Origin: VRUE01 sp035693025
Lineage (GTDB): Bacteria > Actinomycetota > Thermoleophilia > Solirubrobacterales > 70-9
Reading direction: 5' to 3'
Length of the DNA stretch: 64,000 bases
Assembly: GCA_035693025.1 (NCBI GenBank)
Contig: DASSHI010000001.1
Span: 62,001-126,000, forward strand
Positions 16,337 through 24,629 of the stretch are shown one piece after another (the first letter of the stretch is position 1; each line of letters begins with the position of its first letter). The notes under the pieces are model-generated. The model made no database searches, was not told the origin of the DNA, and saw only the letters and a list, made by a program, of their open reading frames with translations. The position numbers and the translations under genes are program-made.

Positions 16337-17665
16337 TCAAGTATTCGTGGATAGTTGAGCTATGGGTGAGCTCGTCTGTCGTTCGGTCAGCAGCGGCTGC
16401 AGCACCCGGTTGGCCATCAGCCCCAGGGCGCCGAGGTTGGCGAATCCCGGCCCCTGGCTCAACCCGGCGAGCCCGGGGATGTGCAGGCGGGGAGACATCC
16501 CCCGCAGCTCCAGGTTGCGCCCGATCGGCACCTCGGTTCCTGCCGGCCTGTCCCACAGCTGCCCGACCCGCGCCTCGATCTCGGCTCGCGTCCGCTCCGA
16601 GAAGAGCTCGCGCAGCTGCGCGAGCAGGTCGAAGCCGGTGCAGTTGACGACGAAGTCGTGCTCGGGCTCCGCCTCCCCGTGCGGGGAGTGGTGGCGCAGC
16701 CGCACGCCCGCCCCGCCGCGCGCCGCGAAGACCTCGCTGACGCGGCCGATGACGAAGCGGCAGCGGTCGTCGTAGGCGATCGTCGCCAGGCTCGGCGGGT
16801 CGAAGACGCCGCGGTCGGAGTGCTTGACGAAGTCGCGCCGCGTCGTCGGGTCGAGCGCCTCCCACTCGATCTCGTCGGGATTGGAGAAGACGCGGTTCTC
16901 GAGGAAGCTCTCGCCGCGGCTCATCGGCACCATCGGCGTGTAGACGGTGAAGCGCGAGTGGGGGCGGAAGCCGCGCAGGAACATCATGCAGGAGAGCGCG
17001 CTCTCGCCGCCGCCGACGATCGCCACGTCGCAGGCGCTCTCCTCGGGCAGCTGGGCGAACTCCTCGCGGCGGCTGTCGCAGTGGAAGACGCGGTCGGCGA
17101 TCTCCGCCTCGTGCGGGAAGGCGCGGTGGACTCCCGGGCCGGTCAGCACCAGCGCCCCGGCCGTATGCCGCGAGCTGCCGCCGCGCTCCTCGACCTCGGC
17201 CGCCCAGCGCTCGCCGTCCTCCAGCTCGACCTCCCTCACCCGTCCGTCGACGTGCTCGACCCCCTCGCCGGCGCGGCCCAGGACCCAGGTCAGGTACTCG
17301 CCGTAGTCGCGGTGGCGCACCGAGGGCGAGCCGGCGTCGATCCAGCGCGCGTAGCGCCGTCGCGAGACCATGTAGCGCTGCCAGGTGAACTGCATCGCCT
17401 CGCCGTCGATCGCCTCGCCCGCCTCGCCGAACTCGCGCCAGCTCTGGTACGGGAAGCCGATGTCCTTGATCGGCGTCACCGCCAGCGGCTCCTCGCCCGA
17501 GGTCATCCCGTTGCGCCCCTTCCAGGAGGCTGCGACCTCGGTCGCCTCGACCGTCTTCAGCGAGACCGGCCCGAGCCCGAGCCGGTTGAAGGCGTGCACC
17601 TTCGCCGCCAGCCCCGCGGCCTTGGCGCCGGCGCCGACTACGAGTAGATCGGAGTCGGCTGCCAT
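16337..17665 (-). CDS. SidA/IucD/PvdA-like FAD-dependent N-monooxygenase
   Basis: 442 residues. FAD site 'LLVVGAGAKAAGLAAKVHAF' at the N terminus, NADPH site 'DVAIVGGGESALSCMMFLRG' in the middle, and the closing motif 'FVVNCTGFDL' (the ATG-like block of N-hydroxylating enzymes) with 'GFANLGALGLMANRVL' at the end. This is the fold of lysine/ornithine N-hydroxylases, which turn an amine into a hydroxylamine. The start at 17665 overlaps the P450 stop by 28 bases. In this operon a likely job is N-oxidation of the arylamine or of an amino-acid partner (inference). It is the last coupled gene. Confidence 0.75.
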   Translation of the reverse strand: MAADSDLLVVGAGAKAAGLAAKVHAFNRLGLGPVSLKTVEATEVAASWKGRNGMTSGEEPLAVTPIKDIGFPYQSWREFGEAGEAIDGEAMQFTWQRYMVSRRRYARWIDAGSPSVRHRDYGEYLTWVLGRAGEGVEHVDGRVREVELEDGERWAAEVEERGGSSRHTAGALVLTGPGVHRAFPHEAEIADRVFHCDSRREEFAQLPEESACDVAIVGGGESALSCMMFLRGFRPHSRFTVYTPMVPMSRGESFLENRVFSNPDEIEWEALDPTTRRDFVKHSDRGVFDPPSLATIAYDDRCRFVIGRVSEVFAARGGAGVRLRHHSPHGEAEPEHDFVVNCTGFDLLAQLRELFSERTRAEIEARVGQLWDRPAGTEVPIGRNLELRGMSPRLHIPGLAGLSQGPGFANLGALGLMANRVLQPLLTERQTSSPIAQLSTNT

Positions 17666-18987
17666 GGCTCGCTTGGCTCGGGGATGGCCGGGACGGGGGT
17701 ACGCGGCTCGGCGATCACGCGGCCGCGCTTGTCCGGGCTGAAGGAGATCGCGCTGCGGCGCGCTCGCTCGGAGTCGGAATCGGCCGGGCGCAGCTCGACC
17801 TCGCTCAGCACCGTGCGCAGCACCCGCTTCATCTCCAGTTCGGCGTAGCTGGCGGCGAGGCAGCGTCGCGCGCCGCCGCCGAAGGGAATCCAGGTGTAGG
17901 TGCCGGGCGGCCGATCGAGGAAGCGCTCGGGCAGGAAGTGGCGCGGTTGCGGGTAGATCTCCTCGTTGCGATGGATCAGGTAGACGCAGGGGGCGACGAC
18001 GGTCCCCGCCGGCAGCGCGTAGCCGCCCAGTTCCAGCGGCTCCAGCAGCCGCCGCACCACGACCGGCACCGGCGGGCAGAGCCGCAGCGTCTCTCTGACC
18101 ACCGCGTCCATATAGGTGTCGTCCTCCCCCGCCCAGACCTCCTCCTGCAGGCGGCGCAGCTTCGCCGGGTGGCGCAGCAGGCGCTCGAACACCCAAGCGA
18201 GGGAGGACGAGGTCGGCCCGTCGGTCAGCAGCGTCATCAGTTCGTCGCGCAGCTCGCGCTCGTCGAGCCCCGAGCCGTCCTCGTGGCGCGCCTCGATCAG
18301 GATCGAGACGATGTCCCTGGGGCCGTGCTCGCCGGCCCGGCGGCGCCTGTCGACCTCCTCCAGGAGCGCCGCTTCGACCGGCGCCATCGCCGCGCGGAAG
18401 CCGCCGCTGCGGGCGAGCCAGCGCGGGCCCAGGGCCGCTGCCGTGCGCAGCCGCCCGGGGTCGTTGAGCGCCGCGGTGAGTCGGTGAAGCAGGGTGCGCA
18501 GGGGGTCCAGTCGTCCCGCCTCGTCGGGCCCGAAGACCGAGCGCATGATCACCTCCTGGGTGATCGCCTGCATGTGCGGCCACAGCTCGAAGGGCTCGCC
18601 GGCCGGCCAGGAGCGCACGACCTCGCGCGTCACCGAGGCCATCATCTCCGCGTCGGCGCCCATCCGCTGTCCGTGGAACGGCGGCAGCATCGTCCGCCGC
18701 CGGGTCATGTGCGCCGGTTCCTCCAGCAGCATCACCGAGCGCGGGCCGAGCACCGGCAGCAGCAGGGGGTTGGCGAGGGCGACGCCGAGGCTGGCGGCCG
18801 GCGCGGTGAAGACCCGTTTCACGTCGTCGGGGTCGCAGAGGAAGACCCACGTGCCCGAGTGGAGGATGCGCATCGTGAAGGTGTCGCCGTAGCGCTCCTG
18901 ACAGCGCTTCATCAAGGGGTAGGGCCGCTGCGACCAGCCGATCGCCTGCAGCGCACTGGGCATCCGCGGGCCGGGGGGGAGCGTCAT
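17638..18987 (-). CDS. Cytochrome P450 with an atypical I-helix
   Basis: 449 residues. The haem-ligand motif is 'FGGGARRCLAA' (Cys376), the K-helix E-x-x-R is 'ETLR' (about 299-302), and 'PERF' follows. The oxygen-activation stretch that normally reads (A/G)Gx(D/E)T(T/S) is here 'DGPTSS' (256-261): the acid is Thr and the alcohol is Ser. That suggests altered oxygen chemistry or a very polar substrate. The start ATG at 18987 overlaps the chorismate mutase stop by 4 bases (ATGA). No ferredoxin or reductase gene is adjacent, so redox partners must come from elsewhere. Confidence 0.9.
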   Translation of the reverse strand: MTLPPGPRMPSALQAIGWSQRPYPLMKRCQERYGDTFTMRILHSGTWVFLCDPDDVKRVFTAPAASLGVALANPLLLPVLGPRSVMLLEEPAHMTRRRTMLPPFHGQRMGADAEMMASVTREVVRSWPAGEPFELWPHMQAITQEVIMRSVFGPDEAGRLDPLRTLLHRLTAALNDPGRLRTAAALGPRWLARSGGFRAAMAPVEAALLEEVDRRRRAGEHGPRDIVSILIEARHEDGSGLDERELRDELMTLLTDGPTSSSLAWVFERLLRHPAKLRRLQEEVWAGEDDTYMDAVVRETLRLCPPVPVVVRRLLEPLELGGYALPAGTVVAPCVYLIHRNEEIYPQPRHFLPERFLDRPPGTYTWIPFGGGARRCLAASYAELEMKRVLRTVLSEVELRPADSDSERARRSAISFSPDKRGRVIAEPRTPVPAIPEPSEPWQPTPIYS

Positions 18988-19283
18988 CTCTCCTCGCCCC
19001 CCAGCGCCGCCATCAGCTCGTCCTCCTCCTTGCACGTGGCGGCGATCAAGAGCTCGAAGAGGTCGCCGGAGAACTCCTCGGGCAGCTTTGCCTCGGCGCC
19101 GCGAGCCAGATAGCGCTCGCGCACCGCGTCGACCCGGTGCGGCTGCATCATCGGGATCTCGTGGGCGAGCTTGTAGCGGGCGATCTCACGGCAGACCTCG
19201 AAGCGCTCGCCGAGCAGGCGCGCGATCTCGTCGTCGAGGCCGTCGAGCCGGCGACGATAGGGCTCGAGGCCCTCCTGGCTCAC
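18984..19283 (-). CDS. AroQ-type chorismate mutase
   Basis: 99 residues, all helical. The pattern 'YRRRLDGLDDEIARLLGERF' and 'VCREIARYKLAHEIPMMQPH' followed by 'RVDAVRERYLARG' matches AroQ: first Arg of helix 1, the Arg in 'GERF', the Lys in 'RYKL' and the 'R-x3-V' helix. It would rearrange chorismate, or, next to an aminodeoxychorismate synthase, 4-amino-4-deoxychorismate to 4-amino-4-deoxyprephenate (as PapB does). A GTG at 19283 overlaps the deacetylase stop by 4 bases. A free-standing mutase in this setting points to secondary metabolism rather than the shikimate core. Confidence 0.85.
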   Translation of the reverse strand: MSQEGLEPYRRRLDGLDDEIARLLGERFEVCREIARYKLAHEIPMMQPHRVDAVRERYLARGAEAKLPEEFSGDLFELLIAATCKEEDELMAALGGEER

Positions 19284-20284
19284 AGGAGAGCCGCCCCTGG
19301 CGACTTACCGACCTTTTTCGGGGGGTAAGTCGCCACGTCGAGCAGGCCGGCGGCGAACGCGTAGCTGCAGGCCGCCAGCGCGTGCAGGGCGTAGCCGCCC
19401 TCCTGGACGATGCACACCGGTCGTTCGGCGGCGGCCAGCAGGCGACCGATCTGGGCGAAGATCGCCGGCGAGAAGCTCCAGCTGCCGTGCGGGTCCCCTG
19501 CGACGGTGTCGTAGCCGAGCGAGACGACGATCGCCCCGCAGCTCTGCGCCAGCGCGTCGACCGAGCGGCCGACAGCGTCCAGATAGGTGGCGGGGGCGGG
19601 CCTGCCGGCGAACTCGACCGCGCGCTCCCGCTCGTGACTCGGCGTGACCGTGCCGGCGGCGACGTTGGTCACCGGCCAGGCGTGCAGCGAATGCAGCGAG
19701 GCTTCCTCCATCCCGGCGACGATCGCGGCGGTGCCGTTGGGGTAGTGCAGGTCGAGGTCGAGGATGCCGACCGGGCGCAGGCCGCCTTCGCGCAGGGTGA
19801 GCGCCGCCGCGGCGGCCGAGTTGAGGTAGCAGTAGCCGGCGAACCAGTCCGGTCCGGCGTGGTGGCCCGGCGGGCGGCAGAGCGCGTAGGAGAAGTGGGC
19901 GCCCTCGACCAGGCAGGTCGCCGCGGTGATCGCCGTGCGCACCCCCTCGCGTGCCGCGGCGACGAGGCCGGCGCTGACCGGCACGTCGGGCGGCAGCCCC
20001 GGCGCCGACAGCTCGGGCAGCGTCAGCGGCTCTTCGGAGCGGACCTCCCGCAGCCGCTCCAGGTACTCGCTCTCGTGCAGCTCGGCCAGCGTCCGCTCGA
20101 CCTGCTCGGTCGTCGCCGCGGCAGGCACGGGCCGCACGCCGATGTGACAGACGAGGCCGTTGCGCAGCTCGGCGATCCGCCGCCGGTCGTCCATCCCCGG
20201 CAGGCGGCGACCGCCTTCGAGGATCCACGGTGGGCCGTCGCGGTGGCCGCCGCGCTGCTCGACCATCAGCAGCTCGGCGCTCAC
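19280..20284 (-). CDS. HDAC / acetylpolyamine-amidohydrolase-family deacetylase
   Basis: 334 residues, one arginase-deacetylase domain. Catalytic features: tandem His in 'RPPGHHAGPDWFAGYCYLNS', zinc ligands Asp and His in 'ILDLDLHYPNGT', third ligand Asp in 'SLGYDTVAGDPHG', and the transition-state Tyr in 'QEGGYALHAL'. The sequence 'DLHYPNGT' differs from the common 'DVHHGNGT' and is seen in acetylpolyamine-type bacterial enzymes. It should hydrolyse an N-acetyl group on a small molecule. It sits directly after a GNAT acetyltransferase in the same operon, suggesting protection and deprotection of an amine. Start at 20284 overlaps the GNAT stop by 4 bases. Confidence 0.85.
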   Translation of the reverse strand: MSAELLMVEQRGGHRDGPPWILEGGRRLPGMDDRRRIAELRNGLVCHIGVRPVPAAATTEQVERTLAELHESEYLERLREVRSEEPLTLPELSAPGLPPDVPVSAGLVAAAREGVRTAITAATCLVEGAHFSYALCRPPGHHAGPDWFAGYCYLNSAAAAALTLREGGLRPVGILDLDLHYPNGTAAIVAGMEEASLHSLHAWPVTNVAAGTVTPSHERERAVEFAGRPAPATYLDAVGRSVDALAQSCGAIVVSLGYDTVAGDPHGSWSFSPAIFAQIGRLLAAAERPVCIVQEGGYALHALAACSYAFAAGLLDVATYPPKKVGKSPGAALL

Positions 20285-20736
20285 GAGAGCAGCCTCCGCA
20301 TCCGCGGCCCGAGCGGCTTGAAGTCGTTCTCACGGTAGAAGCGCTCGGTCGCGCCGAGCTGGGCGAAGCTCTCCTGCGGCAGGCCGACCTCCAGGCGCGG
20401 CACGCCGGCCTCGGCCGCCTCGCGCACCAGGGCGCCGATCAGCTCCCGCCCGAGCGCCCGGCTGCGCCAATCCGGGTGGACCCAGAGGTCCTGGATCGTC
20501 CCGTAGCGCCCCGGCACGTGGATCGCGTACTGCCAGCTCGCGGCGAGGACGCCGACCACCCGGCCGCCGTCCTCGGCGACCAGCAGCGCGCCCGCCTCGG
20601 GCTCCGTGGCGAGTCGTCGCGCCGCCTCGCGCAGCGCCGTCGCGGCGGGCCGCTCGCCGCCGAGCTCGATCAACAACGCTTCGACCGCCTCCGCCACGGC
20701 CGGCGCGTCTTCGGCCGTGGCCACCCGCACGCTCAC
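20281..20736 (-). CDS. GNAT-family N-acetyltransferase of the biosynthetic operon
   Basis: 151 residues, full-length GNAT. Acetyl-CoA-binding segment 'IQDLWVHPDWRSRALGRELI' (R-x-x-G-x-G/A variant 'RSRALG'), and C-terminal 'LGATERFYRENDFKPLG'. The GTG at 20736 overlaps the synthase stop (GTGA); there is no other start in reach. It should N-acetylate a pathway intermediate, perhaps the free aryl or alpha amine of an aminodeoxychorismate-derived amino acid, and the neighbouring deacetylase would remove it later (inference). A self-resistance role is the main alternative. Confidence 0.8.
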   Translation of the reverse strand: MSVRVATAEDAPAVAEAVEALLIELGGERPAATALREAARRLATEPEAGALLVAEDGGRVVGVLAASWQYAIHVPGRYGTIQDLWVHPDWRSRALGRELIGALVREAAEAGVPRLEVGLPQESFAQLGATERFYRENDFKPLGPRMRRLLS

Positions 20737-22925
20737 GCTGCGGCTGCCTCCCGCTGCGGCTCCAGCTCGACCGACCAGGCCTCCGAGGAGCGCGAGCCGG
20801 TGACCGCCTCGGCGATCGTCGCCATCGGCGCCCGCGCCTTGAGCAGGATCTCGTCGAACTCCTCCTCGGGATCGGACTGCATGACGATCGCGCCGCCGGC
20901 GCCGATCGTCGTCCGGCCCGGCCGCATCACGATCGTGCGGATGACGATGCTCAGGTCCATCGCGCCGTCGACGCCGAACCACCCGATAGCCCCCGAGTAG
21001 ACGCCGCGCGCCTCGTCCTCGAGGCAGTCGATGATCTCCATCGTGCGCTCCTTCGGCGCGCCGGTCATCGAGCCGCCGGGGAAGCAGGCGCGGGCGCACT
21101 CGGCCGCGCTGCGGCCGACCTCGAGCACCCCGCTCACGGTCGAGATCAGCTGGTGGACGGTCGCGTAGTCCTCGACCACCATCAGCTCCGGCACGCCGAC
21201 GCTGCCGACGTCGCAGACCCGACCGAGGTCGTTGCGCAGCAGGTCGACGATCATCAGGTGCTCGGCGTAGGTCTTCTCGTCTTCGGTCAGCTCGGCTCGC
21301 AGCGCCGAGTCGCGCACGGGGTCCTCCGAGCGCGACGTCGTCCCCTTGATCGGGCGCGCCTCGACCCGGCGCTCGCGGTCGACCGAGAGGAAGCGCTCCG
21401 GCGAGGAGCTGAGGACCGCGATCTCGCCCAGCTTCAGGTAGGCGGCGAAGGGCGCCGGATTGCGGCGCCGCAGCAGCCGGTATAGGTCGAGTGGATCGGG
21501 GCCGGCGTCGGTGGAGATCTGGTCGGTGAGGCAGACCTCATACGACTCGCCGGCCGCCAGTTCGGCCTGGCTGCGGGCGATGTCGGCCAGGTACCGCTCG
21601 CGCCCACGCCCGCAGCGGAAGCTGACGTGCTCGGCTTCGGCCCCCTCGGCGACGGCCCGCGGCGTCGCCGTCGCCGGCGGGTCGGCGACGATCTCCCGCA
21701 CCGCCGCCTCGGCCTCGTCAAGCCAGCTCTCGGCTTCCGCCTCGTCGCCGTGGCAGAGCGCAACCAGGTGCGTCCTTCTACGCACGTGATCGACGGCGAC
21801 GAGGCGGTTGGCGAGCATCATCACGGCATCCGGCATGTCTGACCGGTGCACGTTGGGCGAGCCGCAGTCCGCCTTGAGCTCGTAGCCGAGGTAGCCGACG
21901 AAGCCGCCCATCAGTCCGGGCGGCAGGTCGGCGGGGGGTGGCTCGATCGCATGCCCCGTTAGCTCGCGATCGAGCAAGTCGAAGATCGAGGCGCGCACCT
22001 CCGTGGTGCCGCCCGCGCCGTGGCGCGTCGCCGTGCCGGACTCGACGTCGTATTCGAGCACGCAACGGCTTGCACCGGCGCTGGTGCCGAGAAAGGAGCG
22101 CTGCGCCAGCCGGGTGGGCGCGTCGGCGCTGTCGAGCCAGAAGGCGTGCTCGGCCTCGCCGAAGAGCCGTTCGAAGAGCGCCTCGGTCGAAGGTTCGCCG
22201 GGCAGGGTTCGCAGCCGCAGCTCGCTCTCGCCGCCACCCGCTTGGGCGCCGTAGAGGTTTGAGCCGCTATGCGGATCTAACCTCGACGGCGCTTGGGAGG
22301 AGCCGGGAGGGGGCGGTGGCCGTTTGGCGCCGCGCCAGCGCGGCGAGCGCAGCTTGCGCGCGAGCCCGTAGAAGTTCTCGACCAGGCGGGCGCCGTGCTC
22401 GGTGGCGACGGACTCGGGGTGGAACTGGACCCCCCACATCGGCCTGCGCCGGTGTTCGATCCCCATCACCACGCCGTCGTCGGCCCAGGCGGTGACGTTG
22501 CCGTCCGGGCCCATGCCGGTGATTGCCAGCGAGTGGTAGCGGACGACGGGAAAGTCCTGCGGGATGCCGGCGAAGAGGCCGTCGTCATGGTGGTGGATGC
22601 GGCTGAGCCGCCCGTGCATCGCCTCCGGCGCGCTGGCGACCTTGCCGTCGAGCAGGTGGCCGAGCCCCTGATGGCCTAGGCAGATGCCGAGCACCGGGAT
22701 CTCGCTGAAGCGGAGGATGTCGTTGCAGACGCAGAAGTCATGCCAGCGCTTTGGGCTGCCGGGGCCGGGGGAGAGGACGATCGCGTCGAAGTCCCAGCGC
22801 GAGAGCGCCCGCCAGGAGACGGCGTCGTTGTCGACGACGATCGGCTCCTCGCCGCTGACGCCGGCCAGCAGGTGGAAGACGTTGTAGGTGTAGGAGTCGT
22901 GGTTGTCGACCAGCAGGGTCCTCAT
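20733..22925 (-). CDS. pabAB: Fused aminodeoxychorismate synthase (PabA-PabB)
   Basis: 730 residues. Residues 1-200 are a class I glutamine amidotransferase with nucleophile Cys82 ('GICLGHQ') and His169/Glu171 ('QFHPES'). Residues 240-730 are the chorismate-binding domain. The motif 'ARPIKGT' carries the Lys that marks aminodeoxychorismate synthases (anthranilate synthases have PLAGT), and 'FPGGSMTGAPKERTMEIID' is the metal/chorismate site. Product: 4-amino-4-deoxychorismate from chorismate and glutamine. Amidotransferase-first fusion is the form found in antibiotic clusters (chloramphenicol, candicidin). No lyase PabC follows; a chorismate mutase does, so the product probably goes to a p-aminophenylalanine-type compound. 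The linker (about 200-240) is Pro/Ser-rich. Confidence 0.9.
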   Translation of the reverse strand: MRTLLVDNHDSYTYNVFHLLAGVSGEEPIVVDNDAVSWRALSRWDFDAIVLSPGPGSPKRWHDFCVCNDILRFSEIPVLGICLGHQGLGHLLDGKVASAPEAMHGRLSRIHHHDDGLFAGIPQDFPVVRYHSLAITGMGPDGNVTAWADDGVVMGIEHRRRPMWGVQFHPESVATEHGARLVENFYGLARKLRSPRWRGAKRPPPPPGSSQAPSRLDPHSGSNLYGAQAGGGESELRLRTLPGEPSTEALFERLFGEAEHAFWLDSADAPTRLAQRSFLGTSAGASRCVLEYDVESGTATRHGAGGTTEVRASIFDLLDRELTGHAIEPPPADLPPGLMGGFVGYLGYELKADCGSPNVHRSDMPDAVMMLANRLVAVDHVRRRTHLVALCHGDEAEAESWLDEAEAAVREIVADPPATATPRAVAEGAEAEHVSFRCGRGRERYLADIARSQAELAAGESYEVCLTDQISTDAGPDPLDLYRLLRRRNPAPFAAYLKLGEIAVLSSSPERFLSVDRERRVEARPIKGTTSRSEDPVRDSALRAELTEDEKTYAEHLMIVDLLRNDLGRVCDVGSVGVPELMVVEDYATVHQLISTVSGVLEVGRSAAECARACFPGGSMTGAPKERTMEIIDCLEDEARGVYSGAIGWFGVDGAMDLSIVIRTIVMRPGRTTIGAGGAIVMQSDPEEEFDEILLKARAPMATIAEAVTGSRSSEAWSVELEPQREAAAA

Positions 22926-24604
22926 GCGGCAACCTCCTCCAGGCCGAGGCCCTGGGCGGCCCGATCGAGGGTGGAGCGCACGACCCGGGATACGTGGGGC
23001 GCCCGCGGCTCCGCGGTCTGCCAGCGCGCCAGGTGAGAGGCGTAGCGAGCCAGCGGCGCCACCTCCAGGTCTCCGGCGACACGACCCAGCAGGCGCCCGT
23101 AGGTCTCCGCCTGCACGACCGCGAAGCGGTAGTCGGGGTCCAGCTCGGGCTCGGCCGGGGAGCCGTCGCCGTTGTCGTCGCGCGCCCGCGCCCGCGCCAG
23201 GTCCCAGCCCAGCGCGGCTCCGTCCTCGAGCAGCCCGTCCGGCGCAAAGTCGACCCGCTTGGTCGCCGCGTGCAGGAGGAAGTAGCCGAGCGCCACCTGC
23301 GACGGGACCCGGTCGGGGGATGGATGGTCGCGACGCACCGCGGCGCGGGCCGGGTCGGCCTCGAGCTGCTCGTCGATCCACTCGACCAGGTGGTCGATCA
23401 GGAGCGCGTCCTTCTTGCTCGAGGCGATCTTCTCCCGCTCGCGGGCGACCATGCCGTGGAAGACGTCGTGGTAGGGGTGGAAGCCGTTGCCGCTGTCGGT
23501 GTGGACCAGCTCGGCCATCAGCTGGCGGCGGCAGGTGACGTGGGCGAACCACTCCTGGCCGCAGACCTGGACCGACGTCGTGCCGTCGAGCCCGGTGTCG
23601 GCGAGCCAGTAGGCGAGCGCGCGCATGTGCTGGGTCGGCACGCCGTCGGAGCGCACCAGCGGCATTTCCTCCAGCTCCTCGCGGCCGGTCATGTAGATGA
23701 CGGTGCCGTCGAGCCGTTTCTCCAGCGTCCCCTCCTGCAGGCCGAGCTCGGTCAGCTCGATCACCTCGGGCAGGAAGTCGGACTCGAAGAAGACCCGGTC
23801 GAAGTGGATGCCCAGGCGGGAGAGCGTCTTGCGCTGGCCGGAGATCACCCAGGCCCGCGTCTGCGACCACAGCTCGAGCGCCCCCTGGTCGCCGTTCAGC
23901 ACCCGCCGCAGGAGCTCGTCGGCGCTGTCGTCCTGCACGTCGACCTCGCGCGTCAGCGAGTCGGCGGGATGGTCTTGGGCGAGGCCGAGCGACGCGCCGC
24001 CCGCGCCGTTGCGGACGTAGTCGGCGTAGCAGTAGCCGACGAAGTGGTCGCTCTTGACGCCGTTGCCGTTCTCGGAGCCCTGCGGGTACTTGCCGCTGCG
24101 TACGACGCCCGCCATCGCCTCGCCCATGCTGCGGCCGATGTCGCAGATGATGCTGCGGCGCTCGACTTCGCCCCCGGCCTCGGTCAGCGCGTTGCCCAGC
24201 GCGTTGCCGAGCGCCAGGTTGCGCAGGTGGCCGATGTGCAGCGCCTTGGTCGAGTTGGCGTCCCAGAAGTTGAGCGCGAACTGGCGGCCTGCGGCGGGCG
24301 CGCCGCAGCCGGCGACGGCGCCGGGGCCTTCCTCCAGGGTCGCGCCGCGCCGCGCGACCCACTCGTCCTCGAGCCGCAGCCAGGATTGCTTTTCGCCGCG
24401 CTCGACCGCCGCTACCCAGGGGAGGCCCTCGATCCCCTCCAGCGCGGCCAGCGCTGCGCCGTTCTCGCGCCAGTCGCGCGACCTCGGCACCAGCATCAGG
24501 TCGAAGCGCTCGTGCGGTCGGTAGGGGGCGCGCAGAGTCCAATGCGACCGGGCCCCGCCCCCGCCTCCCATCTGGTCGAAGTTGTCGAAGAGATCGATGT
24601 CCAT
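22922..24604 (-). CDS. Arginyl-tRNA-synthetase-like enzyme of a biosynthetic operon
   Basis: 560 residues, class I synthetase fold. The HIGH motif is 'KALHIGHLRN' (His123, His126) followed by 'CDIGRSMGEAM', an ArgRS signature. 'HGMVAREREKIASSKKD' (Lys392-Lys397) occupies the KMSKS site, and the C-terminal 110 residues are an ArgRS-like helical DALR bundle. The usual ArgRS N-terminal tRNA-D-arm domain is not recognisable in the first 105 residues. It is first of seven coupled genes and starts 25 bases after a tRNA. It may charge that tRNA or activate an amino acid for amide/ester formation in the pathway, as synthetase paralogues do in other clusters. A housekeeping ArgRS role is unlikely in this operon. 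Confidence 0.85.
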   Translation of the reverse strand: MDIDLFDNFDQMGGGGGARSHWTLRAPYRPHERFDLMLVPRSRDWRENGAALAALEGIEGLPWVAAVERGEKQSWLRLEDEWVARRGATLEEGPGAVAGCGAPAAGRQFALNFWDANSTKALHIGHLRNLALGNALGNALTEAGGEVERRSIICDIGRSMGEAMAGVVRSGKYPQGSENGNGVKSDHFVGYCYADYVRNGAGGASLGLAQDHPADSLTREVDVQDDSADELLRRVLNGDQGALELWSQTRAWVISGQRKTLSRLGIHFDRVFFESDFLPEVIELTELGLQEGTLEKRLDGTVIYMTGREELEEMPLVRSDGVPTQHMRALAYWLADTGLDGTTSVQVCGQEWFAHVTCRRQLMAELVHTDSGNGFHPYHDVFHGMVAREREKIASSKKDALLIDHLVEWIDEQLEADPARAAVRRDHPSPDRVPSQVALGYFLLHAATKRVDFAPDGLLEDGAALGWDLARARARDDNGDGSPAEPELDPDYRFAVVQAETYGRLLGRVAGDLEVAPLARYASHLARWQTAEPRAPHVSRVVRSTLDRAAQGLGLEEVAA

Positions 24605-24629
24605 AACCCCGACGCAACCCGGCGCCGAT

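Noticed and set aside
20733..22925. Anthranilate synthase instead of aminodeoxychorismate synthase
   Set aside because: The PIKGT motif with lysine marks aminodeoxychorismate synthases; anthranilate synthases have PLAGT-type motifs.
22922..24604. MetRS-like hydrazine synthetase (cupin-MetRS type N-N forming enzyme), given the N-monooxygenase nearby
   Set aside because: The signature around HIGH and the C-terminal helical bundle are of ArgRS type, and no cupin is fused. N-N chemistry cannot be excluded but is not supported.
20733..24617. A single minus-strand open frame of about 1290 codons across the synthetase and PabAB genes
   Set aside because: Only its last part is real (PabAB). The upstream half is Arg-rich out-of-frame sequence opposite the true ArgRS-like frame, which carries all synthetase motifs.
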